Positions 1 to 7,681 of a stretch of 40,913 bases of DNA are shown here, piece after piece. The notes below the pieces were generated by a model. That model ran no database searches. It had not been told where the DNA came from and worked only from the letters and a program-made list of their open reading frames with translations. The translations under genes were made by a program, and so were the position numbers. Each line of letters begins with the position of its first letter. Position 1 is the stretch's first letter. The DNA is from Bog-159 sp049511415 (GTDB lineage Bacteria > Acidobacteriota > Terriglobia > Bryobacterales > Bryobacteraceae), in the NCBI GenBank assembly GCA_049511415.1, contig JBEKYC010000061.1, positions 1 to 40,913 on the forward strand. The letters run 5' to 3'.

Positions 1-192
1 TATGTGTCAAGCACCACGCCTGCCAATGGACAGTACCTGCTCCACGTGAGTCCGGCGGGTGAGTCGCAGGTACTTTATGAACAAGCCTTGGATGGTCTGG
101 ATACGTGGGGAATACCATCGCCGGACGGGAAGCATCTTGCTTTTCTGCGGTGGACCAATGCGACGAACGTCTGGATAATCGACGATTTCTGA
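1..192 (+). CDS. C-terminal tail of a PD40/TolB-type beta-propeller protein (partial)
   Basis: The open frame runs in from the left edge and ends at TGA 190-192, so only the last 63 or so residues are present. The stretch SPDGKHLAFLRW followed by NVWIIDDF is the pattern of PD40 (WD40-like) propeller blades: a strand with SPDGK, then a strand in which a variable is shown. In acidobacteria such propellers usually form the C-terminal half of winged-helix regulators or serine/threonine kinases, but the N-terminal half lies outside the window, so the full protein cannot be named. The GTG at position 4 is only an internal codon. Confidence is moderate for the fold and low for function. Confidence 0.5.
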   Translation, partial: YVSSTTPANGQYLLHVSPAGESQVLYEQALDGLDTWGIPSPDGKHLAFLRWTNATNVWIIDDF

Positions 193-309
193 TCGTCAAA
201 GAGAGACGAAGCTCGGACCTTGCCTAGCTTGGCAACCGAGAGGATCAATGAAACGAATCTTTGCCTAGTTGGACAATCTTAACTGGGTGAAGTAGGCGCA
301 TGCTGTTTT

Positions 310-572
310 TTGCGCTACGCGCAGCGAGCATATGCCGGACTCGTCAAAGTGGAAGTTCGACAGTATAGGATGACACAGGAACGCCTCCCGCAGCTGATCG
401 AACGGTTGAAGCCCATGGATCGGCAGGTGATCCTGGCATATCTCGAAGGAATGGACGCGGCATCCATTGGCGGATCACCGCGGTGTCCCCCGCTAACGTC
501 GCCATGAAAATTCGTCGTGTCAAGAGCATTCTCACTCGCCGGCTTCAGAAAGGAGGGCAGCATGCCGGATGA
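310..572 (+). pseudogene. Frameshifted remnant of a sigma-70 family (ECF-like) RNA polymerase sigma factor, region 4
   Basis: Frame 1 reads LPQLIERLKPMDRQVILAYL then EGMDAASIG, which is the start of sigma region 4. At about 470 the frame breaks: GGCGGATC stands where GGCGAGATC would keep the frame, a one-base loss. In the shifted frame the protein continues as ITAVSPANVAMKIRRVKSIL then TRRLQKGG to TGA 570-572, which is the helix-turn-helix recognition part. The N-terminal region 2 is also missing: only about 30 unrecognised residues precede region 4, and nothing upstream back to 193 resembles region 2. The gene is therefore both truncated and frameshifted, and should not give a working sigma factor. 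A sequencing error could explain the frameshift, but not the missing region 2. Confidence 0.7.
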
Positions 573-775
573 TCTTCGCCCGGACGACATCCCGGATTTT
601 TGGCGCCTACAGCCCTTTTATCGCTTCACCGTTCATCTTGGCAGTACCGCTCATCCGACACAAACGGCACATGCAGGATGGCGAGATCCGTTCGCTGAAT
701 GCCTTGATGAAATAGTCGAGAACGGCCAACCGGGCGCCATTCTACCCACGCGCGAAAGCTTTCGGCATCGTCCGG
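562..775 (+). pseudogene. Possible start of the small protein normally encoded after the sigma factor, truncated
   Basis: ATG 562 overlaps the end of the sigma remnant (TGA 570-572) and follows an AGGAGG-like site at 551-555. It starts MPDDLRPDDIPDFWRLQP. Acidobacterial sigma factors of this type are often followed by a short membrane protein opening with a similar acidic stretch and a tryptophan-rich motif. Here no membrane segment follows and the frame runs on antisense into ribA, so nothing after about 700 looks like protein. I infer a leftover of the same decayed operon. It could also be chance. Confidence 0.25.
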
Positions 776-1396
776 TCAGAAGCCTTCCAGCAGGTGGCCC
801 ATTTTTTCTTTTTTGGTCCGCAGATAGGCTTCCGTGGAAACCATGGCCGGCACGATGCAAGGCACGCGTTCTTCCACACGCACGCCGGCGGCTTCCACCG
901 CGGCGACCTTATCGGGATTGTTGGAGAGCAGGCGGACGCTGCGCAAACCGAAGTAGCGGAGAATCTCGCCGGGCAACTCATAGTTGCGCAGATCGGATTC
1001 GAAGCCCAGGCGCTCGTTGGCCTCTACCGTGTCGGCGCCCTGGTCCTGGAGTTCATAGGCGCGCAGTTTGTTCAGCAGGCCGATGCCGCGGCCTTCCTGA
1101 TGCTCATAGATGAGGAGCCCGCGGCCTTCCCCGGCGATCATGCCCAATGCCAGCTCAAGCTGGGCGCGGCAATCGCAGCGCAAGCTATGGAATACATCGC
1201 CGGTAAGGCATTGCGAATGAATACGCACCAGGGGGGCGCGGCTTCCGCGCGCCACTTCGCCCATCTCCAGCGCCACGGCTTCTTCCACGCGGCCATCGGC
1301 GCGGCCTTCGAATCCGAAGATCCGAAAGTGTCCGAACCGGGTCGGAAAATCCGCTTCGGCAGCCTTGTGCAAAAGTAGCGCGGGTGGGCTCTGCAT
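776..1396 (-). CDS. ribA: GTP cyclohydrolase II
   Basis: The enzyme opens GTP to 2,5-diamino-6-ribosylamino-4(3H)-pyrimidinone 5'-phosphate, formate and pyrophosphate, the first step of riboflavin synthesis in the cytoplasm. The protein has the zinc-binding run SQCLTGDVFHSLRCDC with its three cysteines, the GTP-binding and catalytic stretch GRGLLIYEHQEGRGIGL, and the conserved RLLSNNPDK near the C-terminus. From ATG 1396 it is 206 residues, close to the E. coli enzyme; the frame could extend to 1462 but those codons are unlike the family. No ribB domain is fused and no other rib gene is nearby, so it stands alone, divergent from the histidine kinase gene with 53 bases between the starts. Confidence 0.93.
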   Translation of the reverse strand: MQSPPALLLHKAAEADFPTRFGHFRIFGFEGRADGRVEEAVALEMGEVARGSRAPLVRIHSQCLTGDVFHSLRCDCRAQLELALGMIAGEGRGLLIYEHQEGRGIGLLNKLRAYELQDQGADTVEANERLGFESDLRNYELPGEILRYFGLRSVRLLSNNPDKVAAVEAAGVRVEERVPCIVPAMVSTEAYLRTKKEKMGHLLEGF

Positions 1397-1428
1397 GCAG
1401 TCTCTGCTGGGCGTTCCTATCACTCTAT

Positions 1429-1434
1429 TATAAT
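1429..1434 (+). promoter_or_regulatory. Candidate -10 box for the LytS-type kinase gene
   Basis: A perfect TATAAT lies 15 bases before ATG 1450, in the 53-base gap between the divergent genes. No convincing -35 box is found about 17 bases upstream (1406-1411 reads GCTGGG), and the transcript would have a very short leader. This is weak evidence on its own. Confidence 0.3.
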
Positions 1435-1449
1435 GATCTCCAAGTTCGG

Positions 1450-2760
1450 ATGGCGGATTCATATCTCGTTACGCTGTTGGTAAAGCTGGGCGTGGTGGCC
1501 TCGCTTTCGAGCATTCTGGTGCGCTGGAGCGCGGTAAAACGCATGCTCCTGCGCGAGAACCGCACGCTCGGACAGCGCATGAAGCTTTCCTTCTGGTTCT
1601 CCGCGCTGTTCGCGGCCAGCGTGGGGACGCGGGTGATCAGCAAGAGTTATCAGGCCGTGGATCTGGGCCTGGAGGGAAGCCTTCTGGCGGGCCTGTTGGG
1701 CGGATATGTCACCGGCCTCACGTCCGGCATTATGATCTCGATTCCGGCGATGTTTCACGGCGAATACCTGACCATGCCGTTGTTTGCCGGCTTCGGCGTG
1801 TTGGGCGGACTGCTGCGGGATTGCGCCGCCGACCCCGAAGACATCTGGCGGTTCAGTCCGTTCTTCGATTTGAACTTGTGGCGCTTCATCAAACAACGCC
1901 GCTTCGACCGGCGCAACGCCTTTAATCTGATCTTCTTCCTGGTGATTCTGTTCGCGGAGTTTTTGCGCCAGGCGTTAGGCCACGCTTTCGGCGCCAAGGG
2001 CCGCATCTTTTATCTGCATCCGGAGCAACCCAACGCCTGGATGTACGCGGCGGTCTACGCGTGCACGCTGTTTTCCGTGACGCTGCCCATCAAGATTTGG
2101 AACAACACGCGCAACGAAGGCAAATTGGAAGAGCAGCAGCGGCTGCTGATTCAGGCGCGTCTGGATGCCCTCACCAATCAGATCAATCCGCATTTCCTTT
2201 TTAATACGCTGAATTCGGTATCATCGCTGATCCGCACCGATCCAAACCAGGCGCGGGTCATGGTCTTGAAGCTGTCGAATATTCTGCGGCGGCTGCTGCG
2301 CAAGCACGACAACTTTAGCCCGCTGCGGGAGGAGATCGCCTTCATCGACGACTACCTTTCGATCGAAGTGGTGCGCTTCGGCGACAAGCTGCGGTTTGAG
2401 AAAGACGTTGCCGCCGACACGTTGGACATGCAGGTTCCAAGCATGTTACTGCAGCCGCTGATCGAGAACTGCATCAAACATGGGCTCAGCGGCAAAGTGG
2501 AAGGCGGCACGATTCGTCTGCGCAGCCGGCGCCAGGAAGCGCGTCTGACGCTGCGGGTGGAAGACGACGGCGTAGGCATACCGGAATCGCGGCTGGCCAC
2601 GCTGCGGGAGCAGGGCATTGGCGTCAGTAATGTAAGCGAGCGGCTAAAGGTGCTGTTCGGCAATGACCACCGCATGAATATCGAGAGTCAGCCGGGGCTG
2701 GGCACCCGAATCGATATCGAGATCCCCGAATTGCAGACGAGTCTGGTGGCAGCGACGTAA
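1450..2760 (+). CDS. LytS/YehU-type membrane sensor histidine kinase
   Basis: This is a 436-residue kinase of the LytS family, which senses through a multi-spanning membrane domain and phosphorylates a LytTR-type response regulator. Residues 1 to about 215 hold several hydrophobic helices with the glycine-rich GLLGGYVTGLTSGIMISIP typical of the 5TMR-LYT sensor. The His_kinase motif NQINPHFLFNTLN follows, with the phosphorylated His at about residue 248. The C-terminal third is an HATPase domain: LLQPLIENCIKHG (N box), VEDDGVGIP (G1) and GIGVSNVSERL (G2). ATG 1450 was chosen because the frame upstream of it overlaps the divergent ribA start. No response regulator is in the window, so the partner must be elsewhere. 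Confidence is high for the family; the signal is unknown. Confidence 0.9.
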   Translation: MADSYLVTLLVKLGVVASLSSILVRWSAVKRMLLRENRTLGQRMKLSFWFSALFAASVGTRVISKSYQAVDLGLEGSLLAGLLGGYVTGLTSGIMISIPAMFHGEYLTMPLFAGFGVLGGLLRDCAADPEDIWRFSPFFDLNLWRFIKQRRFDRRNAFNLIFFLVILFAEFLRQALGHAFGAKGRIFYLHPEQPNAWMYAAVYACTLFSVTLPIKIWNNTRNEGKLEEQQRLLIQARLDALTNQINPHFLFNTLNSVSSLIRTDPNQARVMVLKLSNILRRLLRKHDNFSPLREEIAFIDDYLSIEVVRFGDKLRFEKDVAADTLDMQVPSMLLQPLIENCIKHGLSGKVEGGTIRLRSRRQEARLTLRVEDDGVGIPESRLATLREQGIGVSNVSERLKVLFGNDHRMNIESQPGLGTRIDIEIPELQTSLVAAT

Positions 2761-3163
2761 TCGAAGCCATAGGCGCCGTGCGATCCCAGACGATACCCGC
2801 CTGGGGGCCGGGACCGCATGCAAACTGCCAGTACTAAGCGGAATCTCCCTGGGGCCGCGCGTGTATATCCTTGAAACCTCCCCGGATATTTCCTAGGAAG
2901 TTACGCGTTTCTGATCTCGGCCGGCGCGTGGGCATTGTTTTCCACGAAGGTCTTCGCTCAATGGCACAAATGCTTTATACGCAAGTTACACGTATGGCGA
3001 GTGTCAGCCTTTTTCCGGCTCTTAGCTCGATGGAGCGTATAGTACCGCATGTCATGGTTGCTAAGTTACGGGACTAAATCCCACAAAAAGGCACTTGTAG
3101 ACACATTCGTACTAGCACTCCAAACCATAGGAGCGAAAGTACTTGGCAAGTCCGACACTCTCA

Positions 3164-3192
3164 TTGACAACTGTAATAAAGTCGGCGATGAT
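3164..3192 (+). promoter_or_regulatory. Candidate sigma-70 promoter of the exopolysaccharide operon
   Basis: TTGACA at 3164-3169 matches the -35 consensus fully. After 17 bases, GATGAT at 3187-3192 matches the -10 consensus at four of six positions. Transcription would start near 3200 and give a leader of about 140 bases before ATG 3343. It is the best promoter-like pair I see in the gap. Confidence 0.45.
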
Positions 3193-3309
3193 ACAGGTTC
3201 GGCCACTATCCCGCCTCTCACTGGGCGCCACTCAGCGAAAGCAGTTTATGTGACACAAGGGGCCGAAGGCTGCCTTAGCGCCGCCGATTCGGTTAGAGAA
3301 ATCAAGTGT

Positions 3310-3329
3310 ACAATTTGAGGCAAATTTGT
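3310..3329. promoter_or_regulatory. Imperfect dyad, possible operator for the adjacent ribbon-helix-helix protein
   Basis: ACAATTTG at 3310-3317 and CAAATTTGT at 3321-3329 are inverted copies apart from one extra A in the second arm, with AGG between them. The site ends 13 bases before ATG 3343 of the RHH-like gene. RHH repressors commonly bind short inverted repeats over their own promoters, so autoregulation is a plausible inference. AT-rich chance symmetry is the alternative. Confidence 0.3.
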
Positions 3330-3342
3330 GCGTGGGGCTGCA

Positions 3343-3630
3343 ATGACTTTAATTAGGAGCCGGACCAAGGTTGTATATTTTCGCGTCAGCGAAGCGGAGT
3401 TTGAGAGATACATGGCGTTCTGCCGGGCGCAAGGAGTAAGAAGCATCTCGGATTTGGCGCGGTCCGGACTGGAAAATCTGGTCGCCGATGACCAGGGATA
3501 TACGCTGTCCGGCCTGACCCAGCGGGTCGCGGCACTAAGTGGACTGATTGCCGGGCTTTCCGGGACAATCCAAGGCCTCGCCGAAGCGGTGAAGAGCCGG
3601 CAGCCCGGACCGCTGGAAGAAGAACTCTGA
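3343..3630 (+). CDS. Small ribbon-helix-helix-like protein, first gene of the exopolysaccharide operon
   Basis: The protein has 95 residues. Residues from about 4 to 48 (SRTKVVYFRVSEAEFERYM then AFCRAQGVRSISDLARSGLENLV) fit a ribbon-helix-helix DNA-binding fold: a basic beta strand, a helix, a turn containing SISD and a second helix. The second half, LSGLTQRVAALSGLIAGLSG onwards, is a repetitive hydrophobic helix that could form a coiled coil. It lies 8 bases before the NusG-type gene, so the two are probably co-transcribed and may together control the locus. ATG 3343 is preceded by TGGGGC; the frame also allows GTG 3328. No known family member is recognised by sequence, so function is inferred from fold and place. 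Confidence 0.6.
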   Translation: MTLIRSRTKVVYFRVSEAEFERYMAFCRAQGVRSISDLARSGLENLVADDQGYTLSGLTQRVAALSGLIAGLSGTIQGLAEAVKSRQPGPLEEEL

Positions 3631-3638
3631 GGAACCGC

Positions 3639-4172
3639 ATGACTAATACTGCCTGGTATGCCGTGTCAGTCCGGAGTAACTTTGAGCGTATTGTCGCGCA
3701 GAGTCTAAGCCAGAAGGGATATGACGTTCTTCTGCCGACCTATCTATCGGAGCGCCGCTGGTCGGATCGGACTAAGTCCGTGGAATGTGCCCTGTTTCCA
3801 GGTTATTTATTTTGTCATATGGACCTGCAGCGGCGGGTGCCATTATTGAATACATCCGGCGTGGCTTCAATCTTGGGAGTGGGCAGATACCCGCTTCCCG
3901 TGAAAGACAGCGAGATCGAGGCCATCCAGCAGATCATCGCGTCGGGCCTGCCCGTGGCGCCTTTTCCGTTTCTGAGGGCGGGACAACCCGTGCGCATCAA
4001 CCAAGGCCCGCTGGCGGGTTTGGAAGGTATCGTGGTCACGGCCAAAAACCAAAGCCGGCTGGTGATTTCCGTGGAAATGCTACAGCGCTCTGTGACGGTC
4101 GAAATCGAACGCGGCTGGGCTGAACCTGCCCGCCGGGAATACACCGTTGCCGGAGCTTACTCAGCGGCTTAA
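3639..4172 (+). CDS. NusG/RfaH/UpxY-type transcription antiterminator
   Basis: This 177-residue specialised NusG paralogue binds RNA polymerase and lets it read through long operons. Residues about 5-105 are the NGN domain: WYAVSVRSNFERIVAQSLSQ, the LLPTYLSERRW strand and ALFPGYLFCHMDL. The C-terminal KOW motif is GQPVRINQGPLAGLEGIVV at about 111-129. Paralogues of this kind (RfaH, UpxY, LoaP) usually sit at the head of the polysaccharide operon they control, as here. ATG 3639 is preceded by GAGGA. The housekeeping nusG lies next to ribosomal protein genes, which are absent. I found no clear ops element in the leader, so its recruitment site is unknown. Confidence 0.88.
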   Translation: MTNTAWYAVSVRSNFERIVAQSLSQKGYDVLLPTYLSERRWSDRTKSVECALFPGYLFCHMDLQRRVPLLNTSGVASILGVGRYPLPVKDSEIEAIQQIIASGLPVAPFPFLRAGQPVRINQGPLAGLEGIVVTAKNQSRLVISVEMLQRSVTVEIERGWAEPARREYTVAGAYSAA

Positions 4173-4189
4173 CCGAAGGTAAATCGCAA

Positions 4190-5755
4190 GTGAACATCAC
4201 TCAGTTTAGCGGTCCTGCAATGTCACCGCGCTCCGTCATATGGGCGTTGTGGAAGTGGAAGTCGTTCATCGCGGTGTGCTGGGTCGTGGGCATGCTCGGG
4301 AGCATCGCGATTCTTTTCACCTTGCGGCCGGTGTACACCGCCGACGCCCTAATCCTGGTCGAATCCCAAAAAATCCCGGAAAATTTTGTAGCGCCCACGG
4401 TGCAAACCGGCTTGGAAGCCCGGCTGGATCGCTTGAAGCAGCAAGTGTTGAGCCGCGAGCGGTTGTGGAGTTTGATCCAGGAGTTGGATCTATATCCGAA
4501 ACTGCGCAAAGCCCGCACGCGGGAAGAAGTCCTGGAAGCCATGCGCAAGGATATTACGATCGCGTTGGAGCGGGGCTGGAGCGCCAACCGTCCCGGAGCC
4601 TTCCGCGTATCGTACAAGGCGTTCTCGCCGAAGGTTGCGGCGGAGGTAGCCAACCGGGTTGGCGACTTCTTCATTACCGAGAATCTGCGCGAGCGCGAAC
4701 AAGAAGCCAACGGGACGTCGGCGTTTCTGGAGAGCGAACTGGACGAGGCGAAGAGCAGCCTCCAACAGCAGGAAGGAAAGCTGCGCGAGTTCAAGATGAC
4801 CTATAACGGCGAACTACCCGAGCAGGAAACCGGCATGTTGGCGGCTAATGGGCAAAACAAGGCGGAGCTATTAGGTATTCAGGACGCCATCGGAAGGGCC
4901 CAGCAAAACAAGCTGATCCTGACCAGTTCGCTCTCGTCGGCGCAGGACGCCTATAATCGCATGCAGGAGTTCGCGCGGCAGCGGCAAAGCCGAAGCGGTT
5001 CCCCGCTTCTGATTTCTGAATCGGGGCAGACCATGCCGGCCGCGCCTAGAGGTCCACGCGCCGAGCTGGAGAACGTGCAGGCGAAACTGCGGACGCTGCG
5101 GCTGCGCTACCGGGATGAGCATCCGGAAGTGCAAGCGCTGATCCAGGAAGAGGCCGCGTTGCAGAAGGCGGTAAGGGAAGAGGACGCCGCCACGCGCCCG
5201 GCGCCGGCCGGATCGACAAAAACCGCGGCGCCGGCTCCCGACACAGCCGCCGATCCGGCCATGGTAGCGGAAAGGGAGAGGGTGGAAACCCTCAAGGCGC
5301 AGATCGCCTTAACCGAACAGGAGATCCAGGATCTCGACAAGCGCCGCGAGAGAATCATGCACGACGTGGCATCCGTTCAGGAACGCATCGATGTGCTGCC
5401 CATGCGCGAGCAACAACTCGCCAGCCTTACGCGCGACTACGAAACCACAAAGGCGAACTATAAGTCGCTGCTCGACAGAAAGCTGGCGGCGCAGATGGCG
5501 GCGAACATGGAACGCTGGCAGAAAGCGGAACGGTTCGTGATGCTGGACGTGGCGCGGGTGCCCGAAAAGCCCACGTCCCCGAATGGCCCCATGTTTCTTA
5601 CGGCCGGCGTGCTGCTCTCCCTGATCGTAGCGGGAGGTGTTGCATTTCTACTGGAAGCACGGCGAAACGTGTTCCTTGGTGAATGGGAGCTGCCCGCCGG
5701 TGTGGTGGTGGTCGGCCGCGTGCCCAAGATGCTCATCGACAATCAGCAGGCGTAA
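4190..5755 (+). CDS. Wzz/GumC-type polysaccharide chain-length determinant (co-polymerase)
   Basis: This 521-residue inner-membrane protein sets the length of the exported polysaccharide and links polymerase to export. It has a membrane helix at about residues 25-48, then the Wzz domain (VYTADALILVESQKIPENF), a long periplasmic part with two coiled-coil stretches (about 170-230 and 360-430), an alanine/proline linker near 335-355, and a second membrane helix near 465-485 preceded by the proline-rich VARVPEKPTSPNGP. The C-terminal kinase domain of fused forms is absent; the separate BY-kinase at 6710 should fill that role. The start is GTG 4190 with GAAGG at 4175-4179; ATG 4220 is a shorter option. 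It resembles the subfamily found in PEP-CTERM/exosortase polysaccharide loci. Confidence 0.9.
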   Translation: MNITQFSGPAMSPRSVIWALWKWKSFIAVCWVVGMLGSIAILFTLRPVYTADALILVESQKIPENFVAPTVQTGLEARLDRLKQQVLSRERLWSLIQELDLYPKLRKARTREEVLEAMRKDITIALERGWSANRPGAFRVSYKAFSPKVAAEVANRVGDFFITENLREREQEANGTSAFLESELDEAKSSLQQQEGKLREFKMTYNGELPEQETGMLAANGQNKAELLGIQDAIGRAQQNKLILTSSLSSAQDAYNRMQEFARQRQSRSGSPLLISESGQTMPAAPRGPRAELENVQAKLRTLRLRYRDEHPEVQALIQEEAALQKAVREEDAATRPAPAGSTKTAAPAPDTAADPAMVAERERVETLKAQIALTEQEIQDLDKRRERIMHDVASVQERIDVLPMREQQLASLTRDYETTKANYKSLLDRKLAAQMAANMERWQKAERFVMLDVARVPEKPTSPNGPMFLTAGVLLSLIVAGGVAFLLEARRNVFLGEWELPAGVVVVGRVPKMLIDNQQA

Positions 5756-5759
5756 ACCT

Positions 5760-6695
5760 ATGTACCTTGAGTCATTTGGTCTAAAGAAAAAACCGTTTAG
5801 CTTGGCGTCGGATCCGTCGATGCTGTTTTTCACGGATTCGCACCGCGAGGCCCTGGCCGTGCTCTGCTATGGCTTGCTGGAGCGCAAAGGCCTGATGATG
5901 ATGCTGGGTCATGCCGGCACCGGCAAGACCACCTTGGTGGCGCGCGCGGTGGTGGGGTTGCCGCCCAGCCGGGTGCAGTTCGCCTTTGTCCTCAACCCGA
6001 TGTTCACCAGCGCCGAATTCATGGAGACGGTATTGCTGGGTTTTGGCATCGGTGACGTTCCCACCACAAAGCCGCAGCGCCTGGCCCGTCTCGAAAAACA
6101 CTTGCTGCAAATCCAGGCCGACGGCAGAATCGCGGCCTTGATCGTGGACGAAGCCCACAAGTTGAGTATTGATGCCCTGGAAGAAGTCAGGTTGCTGGGC
6201 AACCTGGAAAGACACTCCGAAAAACTCCTGCAGATTATTCTGGCAGGGCAGAATGAGCTGGCGGCCACTATCAACCGGGAAGATTGCGTCCAGTTGAAGC
6301 AGCGCGTGTCATTGCGCGTGTCGTTGCGGCCGCTGACGCCGGTCGAGGTGGCGCAGTATATCGCCTGCAGATGGACCCGCGCGGGCGGCAAGCAGCGTGC
6401 GCCATTCGCGACGCCGGCGGTGGAACTGATTGCGCGCCTGTCGCATGGCATTCCCCGCTTGATCAACGTGATCTGCGATAACGCCCTGATCGCGGCATTC
6501 GGCGAGCAAAGCCGCTCCGTGGAGGCCAGTCAGGTGATCCAATGCGCCAAAGAACTCGATCTGCTGGACGGGCTGCCCGAATCGTATACGGTTGCCGAGC
6601 TCAGTCTGCCGTTCGTCACGGATGGGAACCAGTTGAGTGTAGCGGATGTTCCAAAGCGCGGGCCGCGGGCCAAGGCAGGCGGGGCCAGCCGCTGA
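5760..6695 (+). CDS. GspA/ExeA-like AAA ATPase of polysaccharide loci
   Basis: The 311-residue protein starts MYLESFGLKKKPFSLASDP, the opening typical of ExeA/GspA-type ATPases and of the 'secretion ATPase' found in PEP-CTERM polysaccharide loci. Walker A is GHAGTGKTTL at about residues 50-59, Walker B is AALIVDEAHKL at about 125-135, and sensor residues follow in IILAGQNEL. The C-terminal lid has GIPRLINVICDNALIAAFG. No peptidoglycan-binding domain or membrane segment follows. ATG 5760 lies 4 bases after the Wzz-like gene; the longer frame from 5637 overlaps that gene and does not match the family. Its exact role in polysaccharide export is not established. Confidence 0.88.
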   Translation: MYLESFGLKKKPFSLASDPSMLFFTDSHREALAVLCYGLLERKGLMMMLGHAGTGKTTLVARAVVGLPPSRVQFAFVLNPMFTSAEFMETVLLGFGIGDVPTTKPQRLARLEKHLLQIQADGRIAALIVDEAHKLSIDALEEVRLLGNLERHSEKLLQIILAGQNELAATINREDCVQLKQRVSLRVSLRPLTPVEVAQYIACRWTRAGGKQRAPFATPAVELIARLSHGIPRLINVICDNALIAAFGEQSRSVEASQVIQCAKELDLLDGLPESYTVAELSLPFVTDGNQLSVADVPKRGPRAKAGGASR

Positions 6696-6709
6696 ACGGA
6701 AAGTGAAAC

Positions 6710-7681
6710 ATGGGGAAAATTCTGAACGCGCTCAAGACTGCTAACGGTGACGTCCGCGAGCTGGTCCTGCAGTGCCTCGAGGACTACGCGCAGGATGCGC
6801 CATTCGATGGCTTGGTGGATGCGCGGGATCTGATCGGCCGCCCAGGCGCGGCAACGAGGATCGGCGAACCCGTTTTTGATAAACCGGCGGTCGTGCATCT
6901 GCCGCAGCGCGTGCAAACTATCGATTGGCCGGGACGCTCCGGACGCGGAATTCGGGAGGTATCCTTCCGCATCTCGGATTCCAGTCCGTTCTTGTCGCCG
7001 AAGCAGGACGACCGCCGCGCCTCCGAGCAGTACCGGGTCATTCGCACACGTATCTTCCACCAGGTGCAAGGAGCGTCGGTCACGGTCGTATCCAGTCCGG
7101 GTATGGGCGACGGAAAGACGGTAACGGCGTTGAATCTGGCGGCTGCCCTGGCGCTCAAAAGCGAAGACAAAGTGATTTTGGTGGACGCCGATCTGCGCCT
7201 GTCGAAGGTTCATGAACGGCTCGGCATACCGGCTTCACCGGGACTGGCGGAGGTTCTGGCCGGTAGTTGCACACTGGAAGATGCCCTGATTCGGGTTGAA
7301 CAACTGCCGAACTTCTTTCTCTTGCCCGCCGGCGAGGCGGAATCGAATCCCTCGGAACTTTTGGACTCATCCCGTTGGCCGGCACTCGTGCGGAAACTGC
7401 GCAGCGAATATCAGCGCACCATTGTGGATAGCCCGCCTGTGGAAGCGGTGGCGGATTACGACCTGATCGCATCGGTTTGCGACGGCCTGGTTCTGGTGGT
7501 GCGTCCGAATCACACCAGCCGGACGGCCCTGAACGGCGCGTTGGCAAAAGTAAAAGGCAAGCTGACGGGCGTGCTAATCAACGGTGCGGAGGATTGGTTC
7601 TTATGGCGAACGAAATCGTCGGATTACTACTACTATCAAAAGGGCGGATCCGGCAAGGCGGTACGTAAGGCGGCTCAGTGA
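6710..7681 (+). CDS. BY-kinase (CpsD/Wzc-C-terminal type tyrosine autokinase)
   Basis: This 323-residue cytoplasmic kinase is expected to work with the Wzz-like protein to control polysaccharide assembly by cycles of autophosphorylation. It has the BY-kinase Walker A SSPGMGDGKTVTALNLA at about 127-143, Walker A' VILVDADLR at about 155-163 and a Walker B-like TIVDSPP at about 237-243. The C-terminus carries the tyrosine cluster SDYYYYQKG used as phosphorylation sites. The first 100 residues are a variable extension that starts MGKILNALK, as in the PEP-CTERM-locus subfamily. It begins 14 bases after the ATPase gene and its TGA overlaps the GTG of the deacetylase gene (GTGA). Confidence 0.92.
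   Translation: MGKILNALKTANGDVRELVLQCLEDYAQDAPFDGLVDARDLIGRPGAATRIGEPVFDKPAVVHLPQRVQTIDWPGRSGRGIREVSFRISDSSPFLSPKQDDRRASEQYRVIRTRIFHQVQGASVTVVSSPGMGDGKTVTALNLAAALALKSEDKVILVDADLRLSKVHERLGIPASPGLAEVLAGSCTLEDALIRVEQLPNFFLLPAGEAESNPSELLDSSRWPALVRKLRSEYQRTIVDSPPVEAVADYDLIASVCDGLVLVVRPNHTSRTALNGALAKVKGKLTGVLINGAEDWFLWRTKSSDYYYYQKGGSGKAVRKAAQ

Larger units (their letters stand above)
2761..3342 (+). other. Non-coding leader region before the exopolysaccharide locus
   Basis: No recognisable gene lies here on either strand; the short frames have no family pattern. The stretch 3061-3180 is about 42 percent G+C by hand count, well below the surrounding genes. It holds a candidate promoter at 3164-3192 and a dyad at 3310-3329. 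I see no tRNA, intrinsic terminator with a T tract, or known riboswitch consensus. It probably serves as the regulatory region of the long downstream operon. Confidence 0.55.

Noticed and set aside
517..1113. Long plus-strand frame over the ribA region
   Set aside because: After about 700 it is antisense to ribA, is arginine-rich and has no family pattern.
794..1378. 194-residue plus-strand frame antisense to ribA
   Set aside because: It is the mirror of a well-conserved gene on the other strand and has no motif of its own.
2785..2805. Possible terminator after the histidine kinase gene
   Set aside because: CCCAG and CTGGG make only a five-base stem with an 11-base loop and no T tract.
3049..3318. 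89-residue frame in the leader
   Set aside because: No ribosome site, no recognisable domain and odd composition; it overlaps the promoter candidate.
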